Below, piece by piece: positions 50,532 through 58,661 of a DNA stretch of 64,000 nt. A model generated the notes under the pieces. It was not told where the DNA came from, did no database searches, and worked only from the letters and a program-made list of their open reading frames with translations. A program made the translations under genes and the position numbers. Positions within the stretch are counted from its first letter, which is position 1, and each line of letters begins with the position of its first letter. The DNA comes from Nitrincola tapanii (lineage in GTDB: Bacteria > Pseudomonadota > Gammaproteobacteria > Pseudomonadales > Balneatricaceae): positions 124,001 to 188,000 of the forward strand of contig NZ_SMRS01000004.1 of assembly GCF_008368715.1 (NCBI RefSeq), given 5' to 3'.

Positions 50532-52304
50532 ATGGCCGATTTCAAAGCTCCCTTAAAAGACATTAACCTAGCATTAAATGCGGTGGCACGTTTGCCTGAG
50601 TTAGCGGCGATGGAGCGTTTTGCTGATGCGTCGGAAGATATGGTGAGTGCGATTCTGGAGGAAGCCGGGCGTGTCGCTTCTGAAGTGGTGGCACCGACGA
50701 ATTGGGATGGCGATCAGCAGGGTGTGCATCTGCAAGAAGGGGCGGTGATCTGCCCGGAAAGTTTTGTGAGCGCCTATCAGCAGTACGCAGAAGGGGGTTG
50801 GGGTTCGTTGCAGTTTGATCCTGAATACGGTGGCCAGGGGCTGCCCTATCTTTTATCTGTTCCTGTCATGGAGCTGTGGCAAGCTGCGAATGTGTCTTGG
50901 GGTTTGTGTCCTTTGTTATCTCAAGGGGCGGTAGAGTGTTTAAGCCTGAATGCCAGTGATGAGCTGAAAGCGGCTTATTTGCCGCAACTGATTAGCGGTG
51001 AGTGGGCCGGCACCATGTGTTTGACTGAAGGTAATGCCGGTTCGGATCTATCCACCGTGCGCTGTAAAGCGGAGCGTGATGGCGAGGTGTATCGCATCAC
51101 GGGTGAGAAGGTGTTCATCACCTGGGGTGATCAGAATATGACGCGCAACATCATTCACCTGGTGTTGGCACGTTTGCCGGATGCTCCAGCAGGAGTGCGC
51201 GGAATCTCTTTGTTTTTAGTCCCGAAATACCGAGTCGATGCAGAAGGTAATCTAGGTGAGTATAACCAGACGCATACCCTGTCTTTAGAGCATAAGTTGG
51301 GGATTCATGGCAGTGCCACCTGTGTGATGGGTTTTGACAATTCAGTGGGTTATCTGGTCGGCCAGGAAAATCGTGGTTTGGCTTGTATGTTCACTATGAT
51401 GAACAATGCGCGCTTAGGAGTCGGTTTGCAGGGAGTTGCCGTGGCTGAGCGTGCTTACCAGCAGGCGTTAAATTATGCTCAAGAGCGTATTCAAGCGCCG
51501 GCGGTGGGTTACAAAGAAGCCGGTCCGATTATGCGCCATGGTGATGTGCGCCGCATGTTATTGACCATGAAGGCGCTGACAGAAGCAGGGCGTGCTTTGG
51601 CCTATGATGCCTGTGGGAGCTTGGATTTTGCTGAGCACGCGGAAGATGAGCAGCGTCGCGCCGACGAAAAGGCGCGTGCTGCGCTTTTAACCCCGGTGGT
51701 AAAAGCCTGGTGTACCGAGAATGCCAATGAAGTGACCTCTTTGGGGGTACAGGTGCATGGCGGCATGGGCTATGTGGAAGAAACCGGTGCTGCGCAATAT
51801 ATGCGTGATGCACGTGTTCTGTCGATTTATGAGGGTACAAACGGTATTCAGGCTCTGGATTTGGTCGGGCGTAAAGTTTTACTGGATCAGGGTGCCGCTT
51901 TGAATCGTCTCTTGGCTGAAATGCGTGAAACCTTGAATCAGGCCGGTGATTTTGCGCCACTTGCCGCTCAGTTAGAAGTCGCGGTACAAGGGGTGGAGGC
52001 CAGCCGTGATGGCTTATTGCAGGGGGCGCAGGAGGATCCGCAGCTCGCCGGTGCAATTGCCTTTAACTTTTTGATGCAGTTGGGTGTGGTGGCTGGTGCT
52101 TGGGAGTTGTTGCGTCAGGCACTGGCCTGTCGTGCGGCTCAGGCGCGCGGTGAGGACGATGCCTTCTTGGAGGCTAAGCAGCTGACCACAAACTTCTACT
52201 TTGCGCATATTCTACCCCGCGCGATGGGTTTTGCAGACATGGTACAGTCCGGCAGTGAGCCGGTGGTGGCTATGAATGATGCTCACTTTGCCAGCGCTTG
52301 GTAA
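50532..52304 (+). CDS. Acyl-CoA dehydrogenase, long (about 590-residue) form
   Basis: FAD enzyme that makes 2-enoyl-CoA and gives electrons to ETF. The 590-residue length, N-terminal extension and C-terminal domain put it in the FadE-like/DmdC-like branch. FAD/substrate motif MCLTEGNAGSDLS (about 163-175) differs from the common TEPQAGSD. Catalytic Glu lies in YEGTNGIQALD. ETF and ETF-QO genes follow in the window. Divergent from phaJ; substrate chain length cannot be told. Confidence 0.88.
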   Translation: MADFKAPLKDINLALNAVARLPELAAMERFADASEDMVSAILEEAGRVASEVVAPTNWDGDQQGVHLQEGAVICPESFVSAYQQYAEGGWGSLQFDPEYGGQGLPYLLSVPVMELWQAANVSWGLCPLLSQGAVECLSLNASDELKAAYLPQLISGEWAGTMCLTEGNAGSDLSTVRCKAERDGEVYRITGEKVFITWGDQNMTRNIIHLVLARLPDAPAGVRGISLFLVPKYRVDAEGNLGEYNQTHTLSLEHKLGIHGSATCVMGFDNSVGYLVGQENRGLACMFTMMNNARLGVGLQGVAVAERAYQQALNYAQERIQAPAVGYKEAGPIMRHGDVRRMLLTMKALTEAGRALAYDACGSLDFAEHAEDEQRRADEKARAALLTPVVKAWCTENANEVTSLGVQVHGGMGYVEETGAAQYMRDARVLSIYEGTNGIQALDLVGRKVLLDQGAALNRLLAEMRETLNQAGDFAPLAAQLEVAVQGVEASRDGLLQGAQEDPQLAGAIAFNFLMQLGVVAGAWELLRQALACRAAQARGEDDAFLEAKQLTTNFYFAHILPRAMGFADMVQSGSEPVVAMNDAHFASAW

Positions 52305-52376
52305 AGAAGGTGTTGCGTCTCGAGGTAGGATAGCGGTCTAAGCCTGCGCGAGTGGGTATTGGCAAGTAGTATTGAA

Positions 52377-52403
52377 AGCAAGGCGGCGTTTTGCCGTCTT
52401 GCT
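52377..52403 (+). terminator. Hairpin after the acyl-CoA dehydrogenase gene
   Basis: Stem AGCAAGGCGGC / GCCGTCTTGCT with one G-T pair and a five-base loop. No T run follows, so it may be a terminator or a 3'-end stabiliser. The rest of the 198-base gap to fabV is unremarkable. Confidence 0.42.
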
Positions 52404-52502
52404 CGGCGCTCAGTCCGATCATTTTTACTGAATCAACGCCCAAAATAAGCTATCTTATCGCGATCATTTGTTAATTCGCTGTCATTGGATAGATCTCTTC
52501 TT

Positions 52503-53708
52503 ATGATTATCAAACCGAAAATCCGTGGTTTCATTTGTACCACTACCCATCCTCAAGGCTGTGAAGTGAATGTGCGTGAGCAGATCGCTTATACCCAGGC
52601 TCAAGTCCAAAATCTCCCTTTGCAGGCGGCACCTAAACGTGTGTTGGTTTTAGGGGCGTCCAGTGGTTATGGCCTGGCTTCTCGTATTGCGGCGGCCTTT
52701 GGGGCGGGCGCGGCAACTCTGGGTGTCTTTTTTGAAAAAGCAGGGACTGAGAAGAAGCCTGGGACAGCCGGTTGGTACAATGCGGCGGCCTTTGAGCGTC
52801 TGGCGCATGAAGCAGGGTTGTATGCGAAAAGCATTAATGGTGATGCCTTCTCCAATGAAGTGCGTGCGAAAGCCATTGAGCTGATCAAAGAGGATTTAGG
52901 CCAGATCGATCTGGTGGTCTACTCCTTGGCTTCACCTGTGCGCAAGCTTCCAGACACTGGTGAAGTGATTCGCTCTGTATTAAAGCCTATCGGTGAGCCT
53001 TACCGCTCAACCGCCATCGATACCAACAAGGATTGTATTATTGAGGCTGAGGTCGAGCCGGCCACTCCAGAAGAGGTGGAAGCTACCGTTAAAGTGATGG
53101 GCGGTGAGGACTGGAAGCTGTGGATTGATGCGCTTTCTCAGGCCGGTGTTTTGGCATCTGGCTTCAAAACGGTTGCGTACAGCTATATCGGAACCGATAT
53201 TACTTGGCCGATTTATTGGCATGGTGCTTTGGGTAAAGCCAAGCAGCACCTGGATGATACCGCCGCAGCCTTGAGTGCACAGCTGGCAGAGATTCAAGGG
53301 CAAGCCAATGTGGCGGTATTAAAGTCGGTTGTGACCCAGGCCAGCTCAGCGATTCCGGTGATGCCTCTGTATCTTTCTATGGTCTTTAAAGTGATGAAAG
53401 AGCAAGGGTTGCATGAGGGCTGCATGGAGCAGGTTTGGCGTTTGTTCAGCACCGGTTTGTATGGTGAAGGGGGGGTGATGGATGAGCAGCAGCGCTTCCG
53501 TTTGGATGATTGGGAGTTACGAGATGAGGTGCAGAATGCTTGTCGCGAACTCTGGCCTCAGGTGACCACCGAAAATCTGTTTGAGCTGACCGATTATGCA
53601 GCCTATAAGGCTGAATTCTTGAAGCTCTTTGGTTTTGGGATTGAAGGCATCGATTATGAGGCTGAGGTGAATCCAGAGGTCGTATTTGATGTGATTGACG
53701 TGGCCTGA
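52503..53708 (+). CDS. fabV: Enoyl-[acyl-carrier-protein] reductase FabV
   Basis: NADH-dependent trans-2-enoyl reductase for the last step of fatty acid elongation; FabV enzymes are naturally insensitive to triclosan. The 401-residue protein starts [12 protein letters not shown], has the Rossmann motif [14 protein letters not shown] (about 47-60), the active site Y-x8-K in [20 protein letters not shown], and the C-terminal [14 protein letters not shown]. The start matches the family; upstream in-frame ATG at 52485 is less likely. Terminated at 53761. Confidence 0.95.
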   Translation: MIIKPKIRGFICTTTHPQGCEVNVREQIAYTQAQVQNLPLQAAPKRVLVLGASSGYGLASRIAAAFGAGAATLGVFFEKAGTEKKPGTAGWYNAAAFERLAHEAGLYAKSINGDAFSNEVRAKAIELIKEDLGQIDLVVYSLASPVRKLPDTGEVIRSVLKPIGEPYRSTAIDTNKDCIIEAEVEPATPEEVEATVKVMGGEDWKLWIDALSQAGVLASGFKTVAYSYIGTDITWPIYWHGALGKAKQHLDDTAAALSAQLAEIQGQANVAVLKSVVTQASSAIPVMPLYLSMVFKVMKEQGLHEGCMEQVWRLFSTGLYGEGGVMDEQQRFRLDDWELRDEVQNACRELWPQVTTENLFELTDYAAYKAEFLKLFGFGIEGIDYEAEVNPEVVFDVIDVA

Positions 53709-53760
53709 GGTAAGGTTTAGATCACGTCTAGGCGATTGATTAACCTTTATTGAACGCTTT

Positions 53761-53798
53761 AAGCCTGAATTGCGTAGAGCCGCTTTTCAGGCTTTTTT
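53761..53798 (+). terminator. Terminator of fabV
   Basis: Stem AAGCCTGAA/TTCAGGCTT with a 16-base loop and a T run that runs into the hemH ribosome site AAGGAG. Confidence 0.75.
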
Positions 53799-53810
53799 AA
53801 GGAGCAGTCC

Positions 53811-54890
53811 ATGCGTTATCAGGGAGCCAGTGCTTTCCGCCATGATCAGAAAGATAAAATCGGTGTGTTACTGACCAACCTTGGCACACCCGATGCCCCA
53901 ACGCCTAAGGCTCTTCGCCGTTATTTAAAAGAGTTTCTCTGGGATCCGCGTGTTGTCGAGGTGCCGCGCCCGCTTTGGTGGCTGATTCTTAATGGTGTGA
54001 TTCTGAATATTCGTCCGAAACGCTCTGCTGCGGCCTATCGTGAAGTTTGGACAGAGGAAGGCTCCCCCTTATTAAGCATTACGCAGAAACAAGCCGAGGC
54101 GTTAAAGCAGGCACTGCAAGCTGAGTATGGCGAGCGTGTTTATGTCGATTTTGCGATGCGTTATGGCAATCCTTCGATCCCATCGGTGTTGGAAAAGATG
54201 CAGCAAGCGGGTGTGCGTCAGCTGATTGTTCTGCCACTTTATCCGCAATATTCAGGCGCGACCAGTGCCTCGACTTTTGATGCACTGGCGGCCGATTTTA
54301 TGCAGCGTAGATGGTTGCCAGAACTGCATTTTATCAGTCATTATCATGACTATCCTGCCTACATCGAGGCTTTGGCTCATAAAATTGAAACCTTCTGGGC
54401 GGAAAATGGCCGAGCACAAAAGTTAATTCTCTCCTATCACGGTGTGCCTAAGCGCTATCTGTTGAAGGGAGATCCTTACCATTGTGAGTGCCACAAAACG
54501 TCACGTTTGTTGGCGGAGCGTTTGGGGTTGGTGCAGGATGAGTATGTAACGACTTTTCAATCGCGTTTTGGTCGGGAAGAGTGGTTAAAGCCTTATACCG
54601 ATGAAACACTGAAATCTTTACCGGCTCAGGGTGTCAAATCTGTACAGCTGGTGTGTCCGGGCTTTTCTGCGGATTGTCTGGAAACGATCGAAGAGATCGG
54701 GCAGGAGAACCGCGAGTATTTTATGGAAGCAGGAGGTGAGGAGTATGCGTATATTCCTGCGCTGAATGATGATGCTGAGCATATACAGATGATGCAAAGC
54801 CTATTGGCACCGACCTTAACACAGTGGTTGAGCCGACCTGAGCGTGATGCAAAACTGAGCGCAACCCTGGCAGATGCCGTAAAACTTTAA
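53811..54890 (+). CDS. hemH: Ferrochelatase
   Basis: Inserts Fe(II) into protoporphyrin IX. The 359-residue protein begins with KIGVLLTNLGTPDAP, has FAMRYGNPSI, LPLYPQYSGATSASTF, LSYHGVPKRYLLKGDPY (metal-site His, about 206-222), the CECHKT segment, and PGFSADCLETIEEIG with the catalytic Glu. It is about 35 residues longer than the E. coli enzyme, the extra lying at the C-terminus. ATG follows AAGGAGCAGTCC. Confidence 0.95.
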   Translation: MRYQGASAFRHDQKDKIGVLLTNLGTPDAPTPKALRRYLKEFLWDPRVVEVPRPLWWLILNGVILNIRPKRSAAAYREVWTEEGSPLLSITQKQAEALKQALQAEYGERVYVDFAMRYGNPSIPSVLEKMQQAGVRQLIVLPLYPQYSGATSASTFDALAADFMQRRWLPELHFISHYHDYPAYIEALAHKIETFWAENGRAQKLILSYHGVPKRYLLKGDPYHCECHKTSRLLAERLGLVQDEYVTTFQSRFGREEWLKPYTDETLKSLPAQGVKSVQLVCPGFSADCLETIEEIGQENREYFMEAGGEEYAYIPALNDDAEHIQMMQSLLAPTLTQWLSRPERDAKLSATLADAVKL

Positions 54891-54927
54891 TCCTTGGTTG
54901 ATCCAAGTTAATTCAGGAGACACTCCG

Positions 54928-55113
54928 ATGAGCCATGCCAAACCGCACCCCAAGTTTATGGAAGCGATGCGCAAGCTAAAACTGATGAGTGAAGAGGAGC
55001 GTCTGTCGGAAGAGAATAAGGAGTTGTTCGAGCAGGCGATGAAATATGCGCCCTTGGATATTCAGCCCGCTTTGATCGCGATCCAAAAGAAATACGAGCA
55101 GACTTATCATTGA
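54928..55113 (+). CDS. Small conserved-looking helical protein
   Basis: A 61-residue charged protein: MSHAKPHPKFMEAMRKLK, then SEENKELFEQAMKYAPLDIQPALIAIQKKYEQTYH (about 26-61). Predicted as two helices, no Cys, no signal. A good ribosome site (CAGGAGA) and close spacing (37 bases) to hemH support a real gene. Not recognised. Confidence 0.65.
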   Translation: MSHAKPHPKFMEAMRKLKLMSEEERLSEENKELFEQAMKYAPLDIQPALIAIQKKYEQTYH

Positions 55114-55144
55114 ATCAGTCTTTTTCTATTTGGCATTAGACTGA

Positions 55145-55187
55145 CACGCGAGGCGGCATTCTGGCCGCCTCGGTAAAACGTGTTTAC
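55145..55187. terminator. Convergent-gene hairpin between the small gene and ETF-QO
   Basis: Perfect 9-base stem CGAGGCGGC/GCCGCCTCG with loop ATTCTG, framed by ACACG and CGTGT. Probably a bidirectional terminator; no long T run. Confidence 0.55.
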
Positions 55188-56830
55188 ATATTAGGGTAGT
55201 TCGGACCGCCACCCCCTTCAGGGGCAATCCAGACAATATTTTGTGCTGGATCTTTAATGTCACAGGTTTTGCAGTGTACGCAGTTAGTGAAATTAATCTG
55301 CAATTTAGGCCCTTCCGCTTCCTCTAGCACTTCATAAACCCCGGCCGGGCAGTAGCGCTGTGCCGGTTCGGCATACTTAGGCCAGTTCTCACGCATGGGT
55401 AGATCCGGATCTTTGAGTACCAGGTGGCAAGGTTGATCTTCCTCATGCACAGTATTGGAGAGATAAACCGATGAGAGACGATCGAAAGAGAGTTTGCCAT
55501 CCGGTTTCGGGTAGTCGATTTTTTTGGCGTCACTGGCTAGGCGCATGCCTTCATGGTCGGCATGTGTGTCATGCAAAGTGATGGGTATCTTGCCGCCAAA
55601 GATATTCTGATCAATATAGTTAAAGGTGCCACCGAGTAGGACACCAAACTTATGCAGCGCCGGAGAGAAGTTGCGCCCCCGATAGAGTTCATCGTAAAGC
55701 CAGGAGTTTTCATAAGCGCTTTGGAAGGCACTCAGATCTTTGCCACCAAGATCACCTGCGGCTAAGGCATCGGCGATGACTTCCGCGGCCAACATGCCGG
55801 ATTTCATGCCCGTATGGATGCCTTTGATTTTGGCGAAGTTCAAGGTGCCTGCATTGCAACCGAGGATAAAAGCACCGGGCATCGACATCTTGGGGAGTGT
55901 GTTAAAGCCGCCTTTAACCACAGCACGTGCACCATAAGAGACGCGTGTGCCACCTTCAAGATGCGCTTTGAGCACAGGATGATGCTTCAAGCGCTGGAAC
56001 TCATCAAATGGGCTTAACCAGGGGTTGGAGTAATTCAGGTCAACAATTAAACCGACTTCAACCTGATTGTTTTCATCGTGATAGAGGAAGAAGCCGCCGC
56101 TGGCCCCATCACTTAACGGCCAACCGGCGCCGTGCACCACCAAGCCAGGCTGGCTTTTCGCAGGATCGATCTCCCAGATCTCTTTCATCCCGATGCCGTA
56201 GTGCTGCGGATCTTTGCCGGCATCCAGCTGGAAACGTTCGATCACCTGCTTACCTAGATGGCCGCGTACACCCTCTGTAAAGAGGGTGTATTTAGCGTGT
56301 AACTCCATACCCTCTGTATAGCTGTCTTTCGGCTGTCCATCCGCCCCGACACCCATATCGCCGGTTGCCACACCCTTGACGCTGCCATCTTCATGGTAGA
56401 GTACTTCGTTGGCAGCAAAGCCTGGAAAAATCTCTACACCCAGGGCTTCAGCCTGTTCACCCATCCAGCGTGTGAGATTGGCCAGGGAGACAACATAGTT
56501 GCCCTTGTTATGCATGGTTTTGGGAACACCGATACCGGGCAGTTTCACACCCTTTTGGGCACTGGTCAGCAGCCAGGTTTGCTCACGCTCAATCTTAATC
56601 TTTAGCGGTGCGCCACGCTCTTGCCAGTCGGGAAAGAGCTCATCCAGTGCACGGGTTTCCATCACCCCCCCGGACAGTACATGCGCGCCGAGCTCCGAGC
56701 CCTTTTCCAGCACACAAACGCTGAGCGTTTGCTCACGTTCCTGAGCCTTCTGCATTAAGCGACACGCGGCAGCCAGACCGGTGACACCTGCACCGACTAT
56801 GACAACGTCAAATTCCATGGATTCACGCAT
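55184..56830 (-). CDS. Electron transfer flavoprotein-ubiquinone oxidoreductase
   Basis: Membrane-associated FAD/[4Fe-4S] enzyme moving electrons from reduced ETF to ubiquinone. Of 548 residues, the FAD site is VVIVGAGVTGLAAA (about 9-22); the C-terminal ferredoxin-like part has CPAGVYE, CVHCKTCDIKDP and GGGGPNYPNM, with cluster cysteines in place. ATG 56830 follows AGGAG 9 bases upstream; ATG 56818 is an alternative. Divergent from etfBA over a palindromic spacer. Confidence 0.95.
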   Translation of the reverse strand: MRESMEFDVVIVGAGVTGLAAACRLMQKAQEREQTLSVCVLEKGSELGAHVLSGGVMETRALDELFPDWQERGAPLKIKIEREQTWLLTSAQKGVKLPGIGVPKTMHNKGNYVVSLANLTRWMGEQAEALGVEIFPGFAANEVLYHEDGSVKGVATGDMGVGADGQPKDSYTEGMELHAKYTLFTEGVRGHLGKQVIERFQLDAGKDPQHYGIGMKEIWEIDPAKSQPGLVVHGAGWPLSDGASGGFFLYHDENNQVEVGLIVDLNYSNPWLSPFDEFQRLKHHPVLKAHLEGGTRVSYGARAVVKGGFNTLPKMSMPGAFILGCNAGTLNFAKIKGIHTGMKSGMLAAEVIADALAAGDLGGKDLSAFQSAYENSWLYDELYRGRNFSPALHKFGVLLGGTFNYIDQNIFGGKIPITLHDTHADHEGMRLASDAKKIDYPKPDGKLSFDRLSSVYLSNTVHEEDQPCHLVLKDPDLPMRENWPKYAEPAQRYCPAGVYEVLEEAEGPKLQINFTNCVHCKTCDIKDPAQNIVWIAPEGGGGPNYPNM

Positions 56831-56861
56831 GTTTGACCACTCCTAAAGATGTAATGATTAA

Positions 56862-56873
56862 ATATCATGATAT
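56862..56873. promoter_or_regulatory. Operator candidate between ETF-QO and etfB
   Basis: Perfect 12-base palindrome ATATCATGATAT, overlapped by a second inverted repeat ATGAT-N5-ATCAT (56854-56868), in an 85-base divergent spacer. Placement suits one regulator controlling both directions. It does not match the PsrA/FadR-type motifs I know. Confidence 0.4.
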
Positions 56874-56915
56874 AGTCTACAGAGTCCTATGTTATCTGAC
56901 AAAAAGGAAGGTTGA

Positions 56916-57665
56916 ATGAAGGTTCTAGTGACGGTCAAACGTGTGATTGACTACAACGTCAAGGTAAGAGTTTTGGCAGATCACAGCGATGTGGATCTGA
57001 AGAACGTAAAAATGGCGATGAACCCTTTCTGTGAAATTGCGGTTGAGCAAGCGATTCGTCTCAAGGAAGCCGGTGTGGCCAGTGAAGTGATTGTGGCAAG
57101 CGTAGGCCCCAGTGCTGCGCAGGAGCAATTACGCACAGCCTTGGCGATGGGTGCTGATCGAGCCATTTTGGTGGAAACCGATGAGAAGTTAGAATCTCTG
57201 ACCGTCGCCAAGACTTTAGCCAAAATCTGTGAATCCGAACAGCCAGGTTTAGTCCTAATGGGCAAGCAGTCGATCGACACAGATAACAATCAAACCGGCC
57301 AGATGCTGGCGGCTTTGATCGGTGCGGCGCAGGGGACATTTATCTCAGAAATGCGTGTCAGCGCGGAAGAAGTGGAAGTGACACGTGAAGTCGACGGGGG
57401 GTTACAAACTCTCGCACTGCGTTTGCCTGCCGTGCTGACGGCTGATTTGCGTTTGAATGAGCCGCGTTATGCGAAGTTACCGGATATCATGAAAGCAAAG
57501 AAAAAGCCTTTGGAGATCAAAACACCGGCAGATTTAGGTGTGGAAGTGAAAGCCAATACGCGTGTTTTAAAAGTTGTGCCCCCTGCCGAGCGCCAAGCGG
57601 GCATTAAGGTATCCAGCGTGGCTGAACTGGTCGACAAACTGAAGAATGAGGCGAAGGTGATCTAA
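56916..57665 (+). CDS. etfB: Electron transfer flavoprotein beta subunit
   Basis: A 249-residue protein: [18 protein letters not shown] at the start, [16 protein letters not shown], the signature [25 protein letters not shown] and [18 protein letters not shown] (AMP-binding region, about 120-137). The stop overlaps the etfA start by one base (TAATG). ETF takes electrons from acyl-CoA dehydrogenases, such as the one at 50532. Confidence 0.95.
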   Translation: MKVLVTVKRVIDYNVKVRVLADHSDVDLKNVKMAMNPFCEIAVEQAIRLKEAGVASEVIVASVGPSAAQEQLRTALAMGADRAILVETDEKLESLTVAKTLAKICESEQPGLVLMGKQSIDTDNNQTGQMLAALIGAAQGTFISEMRVSAEEVEVTREVDGGLQTLALRLPAVLTADLRLNEPRYAKLPDIMKAKKKPLEIKTPADLGVEVKANTRVLKVVPPAERQAGIKVSSVAELVDKLKNEAKVI

Positions 57666-58594
57666 TGGCGACGTTACTGATTTGTGAGCACGACAACCAG
57701 TCTTTAAAAGCGGCCACCTATGCAGCGGTGACAGCGGCGTTAGCCTTAGGTGCTGAGGTAGATCTTTTGGTCGCGGGTGAGGGCTGCGCGGCGGTTGCGA
57801 CGCAAGCGGCACAGATTGCCGGTGTGCGTAAAGTCTATCTGGCGGAAGCGGCCGCCTATGCTCAAGGATTGGCTGAGAATCTGACGCCCTTAGTGCTGGA
57901 TTTGGCCACTGATTACTCACATCTTTTGGCACCGGCCACGACTCAGGGTAAAAACCTGATGCCACGTGTGGCGGCACTTTTGGATGTCGGGCAGGTTTCT
58001 GAAATTGTCGCGATTGAATCCCCCACGCAATTTGTGCGCCCAGTTTATGCGGGAAATGCCTTGGCCAGCGTCGAATCTTTAGATCCGGTGAAAGTGATTA
58101 CTGTGCGTACCACGGCATTTGATGCGGCACCTGCAAGTGGTGGCAATGCGGAGGTCGCGAGCTTAACTCAAGTGCACGATGCCGGTATAAGTCGTTTTGT
58201 TAAGGAAGAGCGTGCGCAGTCGGATCGTCCTGAGCTCACCGCAGCACGTGTGGTGTTGGCAGGGGGGCGTGGCATGGGGAATAAAGAGCATTTTGCACTG
58301 CTTGAAGCCCTGGCCGATAAACTCGGTGCCGCGATCGGCGCGACGCGCGCAGCAGTGGATGCGGGGTTTGTGGCCAATGACACCCAGATAGGTCAAACCG
58401 GTAAAATCATTGCGCCTGAACTTTATATTGGCGTAGGGATTTCCGGCGCGATTCAGCATGTTGCCGGGATTAAGGACTCAAAAGTGATTGTGGCCATCAA
58501 TAAAGATGAAGATGCGCCCATCTTCCAGGTGGCGGACTATGGTCTGGTGGCGGATTTAAACGAAGCCTTGCCGGAATTGGCTAAAGCGCTCTAA
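57665..58594 (+). CDS. etfA: Electron transfer flavoprotein alpha subunit
   Basis: FAD-carrying subunit, 309 residues. The C-terminal FAD domain contains VVLAGGRGMGNKEHF, LGAAIGATRAAVDAGF, GQTGKIIAPELYIGVGISGAIQH (signature; about 248-270) and VAINKDEDAPIF. Coupled to etfB and terminated at 58613. Confidence 0.95.
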   Translation: MATLLICEHDNQSLKAATYAAVTAALALGAEVDLLVAGEGCAAVATQAAQIAGVRKVYLAEAAAYAQGLAENLTPLVLDLATDYSHLLAPATTQGKNLMPRVAALLDVGQVSEIVAIESPTQFVRPVYAGNALASVESLDPVKVITVRTTAFDAAPASGGNAEVASLTQVHDAGISRFVKEERAQSDRPELTAARVVLAGGRGMGNKEHFALLEALADKLGAAIGATRAAVDAGFVANDTQIGQTGKIIAPELYIGVGISGAIQHVAGIKDSKVIVAINKDEDAPIFQVADYGLVADLNEALPELAKAL

Positions 58595-58612
58595 TCCTTC
58601 CATTCACATCTC

Positions 58613-58646
58613 ACCGGGCTACCGTCTAGGCGGTGCCCGGTTTTTT
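58613..58646 (+). terminator. Terminator of etfBA
   Basis: Stem ACCGGGC/GCCCGGT, inner pairing ACCG/CGGT in the loop, and a run of six T. Confidence 0.88.
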
Positions 58647-58661
58647 GTTTAATTCATTGTT

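Noticed and set aside
56831-56853. GTTTG near the ETF-QO start as a PsrA-type operator
   Set aside because: Only one half site is present; the GAAAC/GTTTG pair needed for PsrA is missing.
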